A DNA stretch of 64,000 nucleotides from Streptomyces griseochromogenes (GTDB lineage Bacteria; Actinomycetota; Actinomycetes; Streptomycetales; Streptomycetaceae): assembly GCF_001542625.1 (NCBI RefSeq), contig NZ_CP016279.1:3348001-3412000 (forward strand), read 5' to 3'. Both the position numbers and the translations under genes were made by a program. The notes under the pieces are model-generated. The model was given only the letters and a program-made list of their open reading frames with translations. It did not search any database and was not told where the DNA came from. This document shows, piece after piece, positions 15,610 through 24,621 of this stretch (position 1 is the first letter of the stretch; every line of letters begins with the position of its first letter).

Positions 15610-17667
15610 GTGCGCACGAACGCCAACCCTCTCACCGCCGTCCGCAACCTCGGCATCCTCGCCCACGTGGACGCGGGCAAGACCACCGTCACCGAGCGGA
15701 TCCTGTACGCGACGGGCATCACCCACAAGCGCGGCGAGGTGCACGACGGCACCACCGTCACCGACTTCGACCCCCAGGAACGCGACCGCGGCATCACCAT
15801 CTTCGCCGCGGCCGTCAGTTGCGCCTGGGACGGCCACCGCGTCAACCTCATCGACACACCCGGCCACGTCGACTTCGCCGACGAAGTGGAACGCTCGCTA
15901 CGGGTCCTCGACGGGGCGATCGCCGTCTTCGACGCCGTCGCCGGGGTCGAGCCGCAGAGCGAGTCCGTGTGGCGGCAGGCCGACCGGCACGGCGTACCGA
16001 GGATCGCCTTCGTGAACAAGCTGGACCGCGCGGGCGCCGACCTAGACCGGGCCGTCGGCTCGATCCGGGAGCGGCTGCATCCCGCCCCGCTCGTCGTCCA
16101 GTTGCCGATCGGGGCCGAGGACGCCTTCACCGGGGTCGTGGACCTGGTGCGCATGCGCTCCCTGGTCTGGGGCGACGGAAGCGGTACGGCGGTGGAGGGG
16201 CCGGTTCCCGAGGGGCAGCGGGAAGAGGCACTGCGGCGGCGCCGGGCACTGGAGGAGGCCGTGGCGGAACTGCATCCGGCCGCGCTGGAGGAGTTCTGCG
16301 CGCGGTCCGCGCTGTCCGAGCCGACCCTGGTGGCCGCCCTGCGCGAACTCACCCGTACCGGCGAGGGCGTGGTCGTACTCTGCGGCTCCGCCTACCGCAA
16401 CCGCGGTATCGAACCGCTCCTGGACGCGGTGGTGGCCTATCTGCCGTCGCCGCTGGACGTGCCCGCCGTACGCGGCGTGCACGAGGGCGGCGGACAGCGG
16501 CGGGCCGCCGATCCCGACGCGCCGTTCGCGGCGCTCGCCTTCAAGGTGAACGTGAGCGGCACCGGGCGCCTGACCTATGTGCGCGTCTACTCGGGCACGA
16601 TCGAGAAGGGAGACACCCTGTGGGACCCGGGCACCGGGCGCACCGAGCGGGCGGCGCGGATCCTGCGCGTCATGGCGGACCGGCATGTCCAGCTGGACCG
16701 GGCGGTCGCCGGGGACATCGTCGCGCTGGCGGGGCTGAAATCGGCGCGGGCCGGTTCGACCCTGTGCGATCCGGGCGCCCCGCTGCTCCTGGAGCCGCCC
16801 GTCGTCGCCGAGCCCGTGGTGTCCGTGGCCGTCGAGGCGCGGCGCGGCACGGACACCGGGCGACTGGCGGCCGCGCTGGCCCGGCTGGTGGAGGAGGATC
16901 CCTCGCTGATGGTGCGCACCGACGCCGAGACCGGGCAGACCGTGCTGTCCGGGATGGGGGAACTCCATCTGGAGGTCGCGGCGGAGAAGATCCGCCGGAA
17001 CGGAGGACCGGAGCTCGCCGTGGGCCGGCCGCGGGTCGCCCACCGCGAGACGGTCGCGGACGGAGTGACCGGGTTCGTGTTCCGGCACGTCAAACAGGAC
17101 GGCGGGGCGGGGCAGTTCGCCCATGTCGTGCTCGACGTGGAGCCGCTCGGCCCCGGAGCCGGCGTCACCGGCTTCGCGTTCCGGTCCGCCGTGGTCGGCG
17201 GGCGGGTGCCGCAGGAGTATGTGCGTGCGGTGGAGGCCGGGTGCCGGGACGCGCTCGCCGAGGGGCCGCTGGACGGGCACCCGGTGACCGGGTTGCGGGT
17301 CACGCTGACCGACGGCTCGACCCATGTGAAGGACTCCTCCGACACGGCGTTCCGCACGGCCGGCCGACTGGGGCTGCGCGCGGCGCTCCGCGCCTGCGTG
17401 ATGGCCCTGCTGGAACCGGTGGCCGAGGTCACGGTCACCGTGCCGGACGATGCCGTCGGCTCGGTGCTCGGGGACCTGGCCGCCCGGCGCGGCAGGGTCA
17501 CCGGCTCCGAGAACCGGGGCGGCGCGGCGGTGCTGACCGCCACCGTGCCGCTGGCCGAACTGTTCGGCTACGCGACCCGGTTGCGCAGCCGCACCCAGGG
17601 CCGGGGCACCTTCACGACCCGGCCCGCGGGCTACGCCCCGGCGCCGCGACCGGTGCCGGTCCGGTAG
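15610..17667 (+). CDS. Elongation factor G paralogue (second EF-G)
   Basis: A 685-residue translational GTPase with all EF-G parts. G1 is AHVDAGKT, G2 lies in the [11 protein letters not shown] region, G3 is DTPGH, G4 is NKLD and G5 is CGSAY. Domain II ([19 protein letters not shown]) follows, then domains III-V ([29 protein letters not shown]). It starts at GTG 15610, with GAAAGG at 9 nt; an upstream in-frame start would add a non-homologous tail. It is more divergent than housekeeping fusA and is not in the str operon, so it is a duplicate such as the S. coelicolor SCO6589 type. It may act in ribosome rescue, stress or drug tolerance; none of this can be shown from sequence. Confidence 0.9.
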   Translation: MRTNANPLTAVRNLGILAHVDAGKTTVTERILYATGITHKRGEVHDGTTVTDFDPQERDRGITIFAAAVSCAWDGHRVNLIDTPGHVDFADEVERSLRVLDGAIAVFDAVAGVEPQSESVWRQADRHGVPRIAFVNKLDRAGADLDRAVGSIRERLHPAPLVVQLPIGAEDAFTGVVDLVRMRSLVWGDGSGTAVEGPVPEGQREEALRRRRALEEAVAELHPAALEEFCARSALSEPTLVAALRELTRTGEGVVVLCGSAYRNRGIEPLLDAVVAYLPSPLDVPAVRGVHEGGGQRRAADPDAPFAALAFKVNVSGTGRLTYVRVYSGTIEKGDTLWDPGTGRTERAARILRVMADRHVQLDRAVAGDIVALAGLKSARAGSTLCDPGAPLLLEPPVVAEPVVSVAVEARRGTDTGRLAAALARLVEEDPSLMVRTDAETGQTVLSGMGELHLEVAAEKIRRNGGPELAVGRPRVAHRETVADGVTGFVFRHVKQDGGAGQFAHVVLDVEPLGPGAGVTGFAFRSAVVGGRVPQEYVRAVEAGCRDALAEGPLDGHPVTGLRVTLTDGSTHVKDSSDTAFRTAGRLGLRAALRACVMALLEPVAEVTVTVPDDAVGSVLGDLAARRGRVTGSENRGGAAVLTATVPLAELFGYATRLRSRTQGRGTFTTRPAGYAPAPRPVPVR

Positions 17668-17674
17668 CAAGGAC

Positions 17675-17725
17675 GCATGGTTTCCGCACCACGAGCCGGC
17701 GCGGTTCGTGGTGCGGAAACCGTGC
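17675..17725 (+). terminator. Long perfect hairpin after EF-G paralogue
   Basis: Bases 17675-17694 pair with 17706-17725 over 20 bp with a single G-T wobble and an 11 nt loop. The core reads GGTTTCCGCACCACGA. It begins 8 bp after the stop codon. This is unusually long for a simple terminator but is best explained as one. Confidence 0.8.
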
Positions 17726-17826
17726 CTCGGCGTCCTGGCGCCCCCTTGGCGGCCCCACGCGCCGCTCGCCCGGGTCGAGGCCGACCCGTATTGCAACGGA
17801 CGATTCAAAACGGTTAGGGTCACGTC

Positions 17827-18423
17827 ATGGCCCGACCGAGGACTTTCGACGAGGAGCGGGCCCTGGACGCGGCGATGCGGACGTTCTGGGAGAAGGGCTA
17901 CGAGGCCACCTCCACGCAGGACCTGTGTGACGCCACCGGGCTGGGGCGCAGCAGCATCTACAACACGTTCAAGAGCAAGCACGACCTGTTCCAGCGGGCG
18001 CTGCATCGCTACATGACCACGATGAACGCCGTTCAGCTGGCCGTCCTGGAGGACATCGGCCGCAGCGGCGCCGACCGTATCCGCGCCCTGTTCGCGCTGG
18101 TGCTCGACGGTGACGCGGAGAACCGCCCGCAGGGTCACAGCCTGGGCTGTCTCAGTGTGAACACGACGGTCGAACTGGCCGCCCGTGACGCCGTCGCGGC
18201 CAGGATCCTGGAGAGCGACACGGCTCGCCGGCTCGACGTCCTGCGTGCGGCGGTCGAGGCGGGCCGCCGTGACGGCAGCATCACGTCCGCCAGGGACGCG
18301 GGCGACCTGGCCAGGTTCATCAACGCCACCGTGGCGGGCCTGCGCGTCTCCGCGCAGGGCGGCGCCGACCGCGCGGCCCTGGAGTCGGTCGTGGCGATCG
18401 CTCTGGACGCGCTGACCGCCTGA
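17827..18423 (+). CDS. TetR-family transcriptional repressor
   Basis: 198 residues with an N-terminal helix-turn-helix (FWEKGYEATSTQDLCDATGL, then GRSSIYNTFKSKHDLF) and a TetR ligand domain of the AefR-like type (GHSLGCLSVNTTVELA). It is followed by an MFS exporter on the same strand, the usual repressor-pump arrangement. The sequence before it contains CGATTCAAAACGG (17801-17813). A related GTTTTGAA element, in the opposite orientation, sits before the MFS gene, so the repressor may control both. Confidence 0.92.
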   Translation: MARPRTFDEERALDAAMRTFWEKGYEATSTQDLCDATGLGRSSIYNTFKSKHDLFQRALHRYMTTMNAVQLAVLEDIGRSGADRIRALFALVLDGDAENRPQGHSLGCLSVNTTVELAARDAVAARILESDTARRLDVLRAAVEAGRRDGSITSARDAGDLARFINATVAGLRVSAQGGADRAALESVVAIALDALTA

Positions 18424-18479
18424 GTCCGCTCGCTCCAGGGACTCCCTCGCGTGGCGCTCGCCCGTGGGCTGTCTCTCGG

Positions 18480-18519
18480 CTGCCCAAGTTTTGAACCAAT
18501 CGATCCATAACCGAGTTCG
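18480..18519. promoter_or_regulatory. Candidate TetR-controlled promoter region of the MFS gene
   Basis: An AT-rich patch in the 156 bp gap contains GTTTTGAACCAATCGATCC (18487-18505). Its reverse complement shares CGATT and TTCAAAAC with the element upstream of the tetR gene. This makes it a plausible shared operator, though two sites are too few to define a motif. Confidence 0.35.
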
Positions 18520-18579
18520 CAACCAGATCCGCAGCCAGACCCATGACGCCTGCCTCCAGCACAGCAAGGAGAACCCACC

Positions 18580-19791
18580 GTGCCCCGTGCCGTATACGTT
18601 CTGGCGCTCGGCATCTTCGCCATGGTGACCAGTGAGTTCGCGGTCGCCGGACTGATGCCGCAGATGGCCGACGGCCTGCACGCCACCGTGCCGCAGATCG
18701 GATATCTCATCACCGCGTTCGCCTCCGCGATGGCCCTCGGCGGGCCGGTCATGACCGTGGCGGTGATGAAACTCCCGCCGCGCACGGCCCTGTTGGTACT
18801 CTTCGCGGTCTTCCTCGCGGGCAATGTCCTGGCCGCCACCGCGACCGGCTACGGTGTGATGCTGGCCGCCCGTGTCGTCACCGGCGTCGCGTCCCAGGCC
18901 TTCTTCGGCGTCGGGATCTCCCTGTGTGCCCGGCTGACCCGGCCGGAGATACGGGGACGCGCCGTCGCCGTGGCCATGAACGGACTGATGCTCGGCACAC
19001 TGCTCGGCCTGCCCCTGTCCACACTGATCGGTGAACGGCTCGGCTGGCGCGCGGCGTTCTGGGCCGTCTCCGTTCTCGCCCTGGTCGCGGCTGGGGCCAC
19101 CATGGCCGGTGTGCCCCGGCTGGAGAACGCCCCGAGCGGGGGTCTGCGCGCCGAGGCCGGTGTCTTCGCGCGGCCCCGGCTGTGGCTGGTGCTTGCCACC
19201 AGCACCCTGATCATCGGGGCCACCTTCGCCGCGTTCAGTTACTTCAACCCCATCCTGACCGGCCTCACCGGTTTCTCCGCCGGCACCGTGCCGCTGCTGC
19301 TCATCGCCTACGGCGCCGCCACCGTCGTCGGCAACATGGTCGTCGGCCGCCTCGCCGACCGGCACGCCGTGCCCGTGCTCGTCGTGGGCCTTCTGCTCAA
19401 CCTGCTCTTCCTGGCGGGCTTCGCGCTTCTCGCCGACGTGCCCGCCGCGGCCGTGGTCTGCCTGCTCGGCATCGGCCTCGTCGGCGTCACCATGAACCCG
19501 GCGATGGCCACCCGCGTCCAGCGCGCCGGCAACGCCGGGCCGCTAGTCAACACCGTGCACACCTCCTTCATCACGCTCGGCGTCATCATCGGCTCGTCCC
19601 TCGGCGCGGTCGCCATCGATGCCGGGAGCCTGCGCGGTCCCCTCTGGTTCGGCGCCGCCCTGGCCGCCCTCGGCCTCCTCACCCTCCTGCCCGAGATGCG
19701 CCGCCCCGGCCGCGCGGCGGGGCGGCGAGGCAGGACGGTGGCCCGCGGAGGCACGGGGCGGGAGGCGCGGGAAAGGGCGAGGAGGGGCTGA
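18580..19791 (+). CDS. MFS drug/sugar efflux transporter (DHA1, AraJ-like)
   Basis: 403 residues with 12 predicted hydrophobic segments, starting with VYVLALGIFAMVTSEFAVAG, the DHA1 signature region. A cytoplasmic loop (GRLADRHAVPV) and an Arg-rich cytoplasmic tail follow. It begins at GTG 18580 after CAAGGAGAA. Proteins of this type export drugs or sugars by proton antiport. The upstream TetR gene is its likely repressor. The substrate is not identifiable. It converges on the ROK gene with a hairpin between. Confidence 0.9.
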   Translation: MPRAVYVLALGIFAMVTSEFAVAGLMPQMADGLHATVPQIGYLITAFASAMALGGPVMTVAVMKLPPRTALLVLFAVFLAGNVLAATATGYGVMLAARVVTGVASQAFFGVGISLCARLTRPEIRGRAVAVAMNGLMLGTLLGLPLSTLIGERLGWRAAFWAVSVLALVAAGATMAGVPRLENAPSGGLRAEAGVFARPRLWLVLATSTLIIGATFAAFSYFNPILTGLTGFSAGTVPLLLIAYGAATVVGNMVVGRLADRHAVPVLVVGLLLNLLFLAGFALLADVPAAAVVCLLGIGLVGVTMNPAMATRVQRAGNAGPLVNTVHTSFITLGVIIGSSLGAVAIDAGSLRGPLWFGAALAALGLLTLLPEMRRPGRAAGRRGRTVARGGTGREARERARRG

Positions 19792-19801
19792 ACGGCACAC
19801 G

Positions 19802-19836
19802 GGGTGCGGGCCATTGCTCCGGCACGGCCCGCACCC
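19802..19836. terminator. Terminator after MFS gene
   Basis: GGGTGCGGGCC (19802-19812) pairs perfectly with GGCCCGCACCC (19826-19836), with a 13 nt loop, 10 bp after the MFS stop. It lies between convergent genes. Confidence 0.7.
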
Positions 19837-19868
19837 GCACACCTGGCCTGCGTTCCACCTCGCCTGTG

Positions 19869-19896
19869 TCCCGGCCTTGCGGTCCCGGCCTTGCGG
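19869..19896. repeat. Two tandem copies of a 14 bp unit
   Basis: TCCCGGCCTTGCGG occurs at 19869-19882 and again at 19883-19896 with no mismatch, in the spacer between convergent genes. No function is apparent. Confidence 0.8.
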
Positions 19897-19980
19897 CCCC
19901 GCCCGGCTTCCGCTCACGCGTGCGTCGGGCGGGGGCCAACGGACCGTCGAGCCTTGTCGATCGGCGGCCTCCTGCCCCTC

Positions 19981-21270
19981 TCAGACCAACCGTCGCTCCA
20001 CCGCCGCCCGCCAAGCCGGAGTCGGTGACGTGTCCAGTGCGGGCCGCGGGCGGTGGCCGCCGGCCGAGAAGAACGCGGCCAGGGGAAGGACCGCCGCGCC
20101 CACGGTGACCGCGTCCGGGCCGAGGTGGCCGAGGGCGATGCCGACCCGGCTCGCGGGGAAGCGGAGGGCGTGCGCGAGGGCGTGGGTGCGAACCTCGTCC
20201 AGGAAGCCGCCGCCGAGCTGGAGCCCCGCCCAGCCGCCGATCAGGAGCCGTTCCGGCTGGAAGAGGTTGATCAGGTCGGCCAGGCCCGCGCCCAGATACT
20301 CGGCGGTCTCGGCGAGGACGGCCGCCGCCACCGGGTCGGGCTCCCGGCCGTCGTCGGGGCGGGCCGCGGCGAGGAGTTCGGTCAGCGCCCGTTCCTCGCC
20401 GGCCCCGGCCGACGGTCGCCCGCCCGCCTCCCGCCACCGTGCCACCAGCGCCTCCGCGCCCGCGTACGCCTCCAGGCAGCCGAGGGCGCCGCACCGGCAC
20501 CGGCGGCCGCCGACCCGTACCGTCAGATGTCCCCACTCCGCGGCCCGCCCCTCGGCCGCCTCCTCGGTGACCACGCAGGCGCCGACGCCGGAGCCGAACA
20601 GGACCACGACGGCGCTCCGCGCCCCGCGTCCGGCGCCGAACCACATCTCGGCCTGGCCCAGTGTCTTGGCACCGTTGTCGATGAAGTACGGGATGTGGGA
20701 GGGGAGTTGACCGGTGGTCCGGAGCAGGTGTTCCAAGGGGACCGCGTCCCAGCCGGTCGTCTGGCCGTGCACGACGGCGCCCAGCTCGGCGGTGTCCTCG
20801 ATGATGCCGGGCACGCCGATGCCGATGCCGAGCAGGTCGCCGGGGGAGAGGCGGGCCGCGGTCAGCACCTCGGCGACGCCCTCGTGCACATGGCCGACGA
20901 CGGCGTCGACGTCGTACCCGCGTGGCCCCAGAGGCCGTTCCGTGCGGGCCAGTTCGGTCAGGGCGAGGTCCAGCAGCTCCACGCGGACCCGGGTCTCGCC
21001 GACGTCGACCCCGATCAGCCGCCCGCTGTCCGGCCGTATCCGCAGCAACCGGCGCGGCCGGCCCGCGTCGGAGCCGACGCTGCCCGCCTCCTCCACCAGG
21101 CCGTCGGCGAGGAGTTCGGCGACGACGTTGCTCACGGAGCCCGAACTCAGCCCGGTCGCCGGACCGAGGGCGTGCCGGCTCGTCGGGCCGTCGAAATACA
21201 ACCGTTGCAGAACGGCACCGCGGCTCACCCGCCGCAGGTCACGCACCGTACGGCCGCCCAGCCCTGCCAC
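19981..21270 (-). CDS. ROK-family transcriptional regulator (sugar-responsive repressor)
   Basis: 429 residues. An N-terminal winged helix (LYFDGPTSRHALGPATGLSS) is followed by a ROK domain. This has the DVGETRVRVELLD nucleotide-binding strand, GIGVPGIIE and the zinc-binding CRCGALGCLEAY motif. The GxG.K/R phosphate loop is present, so sugar-kinase-like ligand binding is likely. The start is GTG 21270, with GGGAGG upstream. It is divergent from an ABC sugar importer and GH1 gene, the typical place for the regulator of that system. Confidence 0.92.
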   Translation of the reverse strand: MAGLGGRTVRDLRRVSRGAVLQRLYFDGPTSRHALGPATGLSSGSVSNVVAELLADGLVEEAGSVGSDAGRPRRLLRIRPDSGRLIGVDVGETRVRVELLDLALTELARTERPLGPRGYDVDAVVGHVHEGVAEVLTAARLSPGDLLGIGIGVPGIIEDTAELGAVVHGQTTGWDAVPLEHLLRTTGQLPSHIPYFIDNGAKTLGQAEMWFGAGRGARSAVVVLFGSGVGACVVTEEAAEGRAAEWGHLTVRVGGRRCRCGALGCLEAYAGAEALVARWREAGGRPSAGAGEERALTELLAAARPDDGREPDPVAAAVLAETAEYLGAGLADLINLFQPERLLIGGWAGLQLGGGFLDEVRTHALAHALRFPASRVGIALGHLGPDAVTVGAAVLPLAAFFSAGGHRPRPALDTSPTPAWRAAVERRLV

Positions 21271-21331
21271 CTGGCCTCCCTGGCTCGCATGATTCCGAGG
21301 CCCGCTCGGCCGGATGCCGCTGCCGGATCCC

Positions 21332-21378
21332 TTGACGAGCGTTTCTCTTGAGGTTTAACTCACATCCTAAATTAAGCC
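21332..21378. promoter_or_regulatory. Promoter/operator between ROK gene and sugar importer
   Basis: TTGACG (21332-21337) and TTTAAC (21354-21359) with 16 bp spacing form a rightward promoter candidate. Overlapping it is an AT-rich inverted repeat, GGTTTAA (21352-21358) and TTAAGCC (21372-21378), with one mismatch between arms. It is a good candidate for the ROK operator. Confidence 0.45.
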
Positions 21379-21465
21379 ATGAGGGGCTTCGGGGGCCGAA
21401 CGGGGTGTCGGCTCCCACGAGTCGCCCCGAGGGTTCTCGACTCCCGGAAAGGGACACCAGGAGCC

Positions 21466-22782
21466 ATGCGCAGCATCCGAGCCGCGGCCGTAGGCGCCGT
21501 CACCATGTCTCTCGCCCTCGCGGCCACGGCCTGCGGAGGCGGTTCGGCCGGCGGCGGAGGGTCCGACGACTCGCCGAAGACGCTCACCTACTGGGCCTCC
21601 AACCAGGGCTCCAGCATCGCGGTCGACAAGAAGGTCCTGCAGCCCGAACTCGACAAGTTCGAGAAGCAGACCGGCATCAAGGTGAAGCTGGAGGTCGTGC
21701 CCTGGTCCGACCTGCTCAACCGGATCCTCACCGCGACCACCTCCGGCCAGGGCCCCGACGTGCTGAACATCGGCAACACCTGGAGCGCCTCCCTGCAGGC
21801 CACCGGCGCGCTGCTGCCGTGGGACGCGAAGAACTTCGCCGAGATCGGCGGCAAGGACCGGTTCGTCGATTCGGCGCTCGGCTCGACGGGCGCCCAGGGC
21901 AAGGACCCGGCCGCGGTCCCGCTCTACTCGATGGCGTACGCGCTCTACTACAACAAGCAGATCTTCGCCGACGCCGGGATCTCCAAGCCCCCGGCCACCT
22001 GGGACGAGCTGATCGCCGACGGCAAGAAGATCAAGGCGAGGGGCAAGTCGGTGCTCGGCGCCGAGGGCTCCAACCTGGCGGAGAACATCCACCACGTCTT
22101 CGTCTTCGCCAAGCAGCACGGCGCCGACTTCTTCACCCCCGACGGCAAGCCGGACTTCACCGACCCCAAGGTGGTCGACGCGGTCGAGCAGTACGTCGAC
22201 CTGATGGCCAAGGACAAGGTCATCCCGCCCGGTGACGCCGAGTACGCGCAGAACCAGTCCGTCAGCGACTTCGCCAAGGGCAGGCAGGCCATGCTGCTGT
22301 GGCAGTCCGCCGCCGCCAACCTCAAGTCCCAGGGCATGAGCGAGGACGCCTACGGCATCGCACCCGTGCCCGTGCGGTCCGGCACCCCCGGCGCCGGCAC
22401 CCAGACCAACTCGATGGTCGCCGGCATCGACATCGCCGTCTTCAAGAACAGTCACAACCTGGACGGCGCCACCCGGTTCGTGAAGTTCATGACCGGCGAC
22501 GCCGAGCAGAAGATCCTCAACACGGCCTACAGCTCCATCCCGCCGGTCAAGACCGCCCAGGGCGACGCGGCGTTCGGCAGCCCGTCCAACGCGGTGCTGA
22601 AGAACACCCTCGCCACCAGCGCCGCCGCGCTGCCGCAGGTGGCGACCGAGTCGCAGTTCGAGACGGTGGTCGGCACGGCCGTCAAGGATCTGTTCGCCGA
22701 CGCCGCCGCCGGACGCGCGGTGACCACCGACTCCGTCAAGGCGAAGCTGGTGAAGGCCCAGCAGCAGATGCCGGCGGCCTGA
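21466..22782 (+). CDS. ABC transporter extracellular sugar-binding lipoprotein
   Basis: A 438-residue family 1 solute-binding protein. The N-terminal lipoprotein signal ends at Cys23 (LAATAC, then a Gly-rich linker). The mature part has the TLTYWASNQGSS start and the AYALYYNKQIFADAGI hinge block of sugar binders. ATG 21466 is chosen because it begins the signal peptide; AAAGGGA and AGGAG lie upstream. It is the first gene of an importer operon with two permeases and a beta-glycosidase, so the ligand is probably a beta-linked disaccharide or oligosaccharide. No ATPase is encoded here; a shared MsiK-type ATPase elsewhere would be expected. Confidence 0.93.
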   Translation: MRSIRAAAVGAVTMSLALAATACGGGSAGGGGSDDSPKTLTYWASNQGSSIAVDKKVLQPELDKFEKQTGIKVKLEVVPWSDLLNRILTATTSGQGPDVLNIGNTWSASLQATGALLPWDAKNFAEIGGKDRFVDSALGSTGAQGKDPAAVPLYSMAYALYYNKQIFADAGISKPPATWDELIADGKKIKARGKSVLGAEGSNLAENIHHVFVFAKQHGADFFTPDGKPDFTDPKVVDAVEQYVDLMAKDKVIPPGDAEYAQNQSVSDFAKGRQAMLLWQSAAANLKSQGMSEDAYGIAPVPVRSGTPGAGTQTNSMVAGIDIAVFKNSHNLDGATRFVKFMTGDAEQKILNTAYSSIPPVKTAQGDAAFGSPSNAVLKNTLATSAAALPQVATESQFETVVGTAVKDLFADAAAGRAVTTDSVKAKLVKAQQQMPAA

Positions 22783-22787
22783 GCACG

Positions 22788-23774
22788 ATGACCACCACCG
22801 CTCTGAAGGAGCCGGTACGCGAGACCTCCCCCGGTGCGGCGCGCGAACCTCACCGCCGCACCGGGCGGATCCGCCGCCTCTCCCTGCCGTACCTGCTGCT
22901 CCTGCCCGCCCTGCTCCTCGAACTCCTCGTCCATCTGGTGCCGATGGCCATCGGCATCGTGATGAGCTTCAAGGAACTCACCCAGTTCTACATCCGCGAC
23001 TGGGGGAGCGCCCCCTGGTCCGGCGTCGGCAACTACAAGGTGTCGGTGGACTTCGACGCCCCCGTCGGCGAGGCCCTGCTGCACTCCTTCTTCGTCACCG
23101 TCGGCTTCACACTGCTGTCGGTCGGCCTGTGCTGGCTGATCGGCACCGCGGCCGCCGTCTTCATGCAGGACACCTTCCGCGGCCGCGGTCTGCTGCGCGC
23201 CCTGTTCCTGGTGCCGTACGCGCTGCCCGTCTACGCGGCCGTCATCACCTGGGTGTTCATGTTCCAGCACGACAACGGCCTGGTGAACCACGTCCTGCAC
23301 GACCAGCTGCACCTCACCGGCAAGCCCTCGTTCTGGCTCATCGGCGACAACAGCTTCTACGCCCTGCTGACGGTGTCGGTGTGGAAGGGCTGGCCGTTCG
23401 CGTTCCTCATCGTGACGGCCGCACTGCAGAACATCCCGCACGAGCTGTACGAGGCGGCCGCGCTGGACGGCGCCGGGACATGGCAGCGGATCCGCCGCAT
23501 CACCCTGCCCTCGCTGCGCCCGGTCAACCAGGTCCTGGTCCTCGTGCTGTTCCTGTGGACGTTCAACGACTTCAACACGCCGTACGTGCTGTTCGGCAAG
23601 TCCGCCCCCGAGGCCGCCGACCTCGTCTCGGTGCACATCTACCAGGCCTCGTTCGTCACCTGGAACTTCGGCACGGGATCCGCGATGTCCGTGCTCCTGC
23701 TGCTGTTCCTGCTGGTGGTGACGGGTGTGTACCTCCTGCTCACCTCGCGCGGACGGAGGGCCGCCGATGCCTAG
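22788..23774 (+). CDS. ABC sugar transporter permease 1 (MalF-like)
   Basis: 328 residues, with a cytoplasmic N-terminus and six hydrophobic segments beginning PYLLLLPALLLELLVHLV. The EAA loop that contacts the ATPase is YEAAALDGAGTWQRIRRITL. It starts at ATG 22788, 5 bp after the binding-protein stop. It forms the membrane channel with the next gene product. Confidence 0.93.
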   Translation: MTTTALKEPVRETSPGAAREPHRRTGRIRRLSLPYLLLLPALLLELLVHLVPMAIGIVMSFKELTQFYIRDWGSAPWSGVGNYKVSVDFDAPVGEALLHSFFVTVGFTLLSVGLCWLIGTAAAVFMQDTFRGRGLLRALFLVPYALPVYAAVITWVFMFQHDNGLVNHVLHDQLHLTGKPSFWLIGDNSFYALLTVSVWKGWPFAFLIVTAALQNIPHELYEAAALDGAGTWQRIRRITLPSLRPVNQVLVLVLFLWTFNDFNTPYVLFGKSAPEAADLVSVHIYQASFVTWNFGTGSAMSVLLLLFLLVVTGVYLLLTSRGRRAADA

Positions 23775-24621
23775 GTCACCCATGGCCCCGTCGGGTTCCT
23801 TCCTCTGGTCCCGGCGGATCTTCCTCACGCTGCTCACCGGGTTCGTGCTGATCCCGGTGTACGTGATGGTCTCCAGCTCGCTGAAGCCGCTCGCCGACGT
23901 CACGGGCAAGTTCCGCTGGCTGCCGAGCGGGCTGACCTTCCGGCCGTACATCGACATCTGGTCGACGGTCCCGCTCGCGAAGTACTTCATGAACTCGCTG
24001 ATCGTGGCGGGCGCGGCGACGATCTGCTCGGTGGTCGTCGCGGTCTTCGCCGCCTACGCCGTCAGCCGCTACGACTTCCGCGGCAAACGGGTCTTCACGG
24101 TGACCGTGCTGTCCACGCAGATGTTCCCCGGCATCCTCTTCCTCCTCCCGCTGTTCCTGATCTACGTCAACATCGGCAACGCCACCGGCATCGCCCTGTT
24201 CGGCTCGCGCGGCGGCCTGATCCTCACCTATCTGACGTTCTCGCTGCCGTTCTCCATCTGGATGCTCATCGGCTACTTCGACTCGGTGCCGCGCGAGCTG
24301 GACGAGGCGGCGCTGGTGGACGGCTGCGGCCCGCTCGGCGCACTGCTGAGGATCGTCGTACCGGCCGCGATCCCCGGCATCGTCGCGGTCGCCGTGTACG
24401 CCTTCATGACCGCGTGGGGAGAGGTGCTCTTCGCGTCCGTCATGACCAATGACACCACCCGCACCCTCGCCGTCGGCCTCCAGGGCTACTCCACCCTCTA
24501 CGACGTCTACTGGAACCAGATCATGGCCGCCTCGCTCGTGGTGAGCGTGCCGGTGGTCGCCGGGTTCCTGCTCCTGCAGCGCTATCTCGTCGCCGGTCTG
24601 ACGGCGGGCGCCGTCAAGTGA
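23767..24621 (+). CDS. ABC sugar transporter permease 2 (MalG-like)
   Basis: 284 residues with six hydrophobic segments and the EAA loop [20 protein letters not shown]. The start ATG 23767 lies inside the end of the preceding gene (8 bp overlap), so translation is coupled. It pairs with permease 1 in carbohydrate uptake (CUT1 family). Confidence 0.93.
   Translation: MPRSPMAPSGSFLWSRRIFLTLLTGFVLIPVYVMVSSSLKPLADVTGKFRWLPSGLTFRPYIDIWSTVPLAKYFMNSLIVAGAATICSVVVAVFAAYAVSRYDFRGKRVFTVTVLSTQMFPGILFLLPLFLIYVNIGNATGIALFGSRGGLILTYLTFSLPFSIWMLIGYFDSVPRELDEAALVDGCGPLGALLRIVVPAAIPGIVAVAVYAFMTAWGEVLFASVMTNDTTRTLAVGLQGYSTLYDVYWNQIMAASLVVSVPVVAGFLLLQRYLVAGLTAGAVK

Noticed and set aside
15610..17667. Annotating the EF-G paralogue as a proven fusidic acid resistance gene
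   Set aside because: The sequence shows only a divergent EF-G. Drug resistance depends on specific residues and tests that cannot be judged here.
16042..19365. A 1107-codon open frame on the minus strand across the EF-G, tetR and MFS genes
   Set aside because: It is antisense to three well-recognised genes. Its translation is low-complexity Gly/Arg/Asp-rich with no domain, as expected from high-GC third positions.
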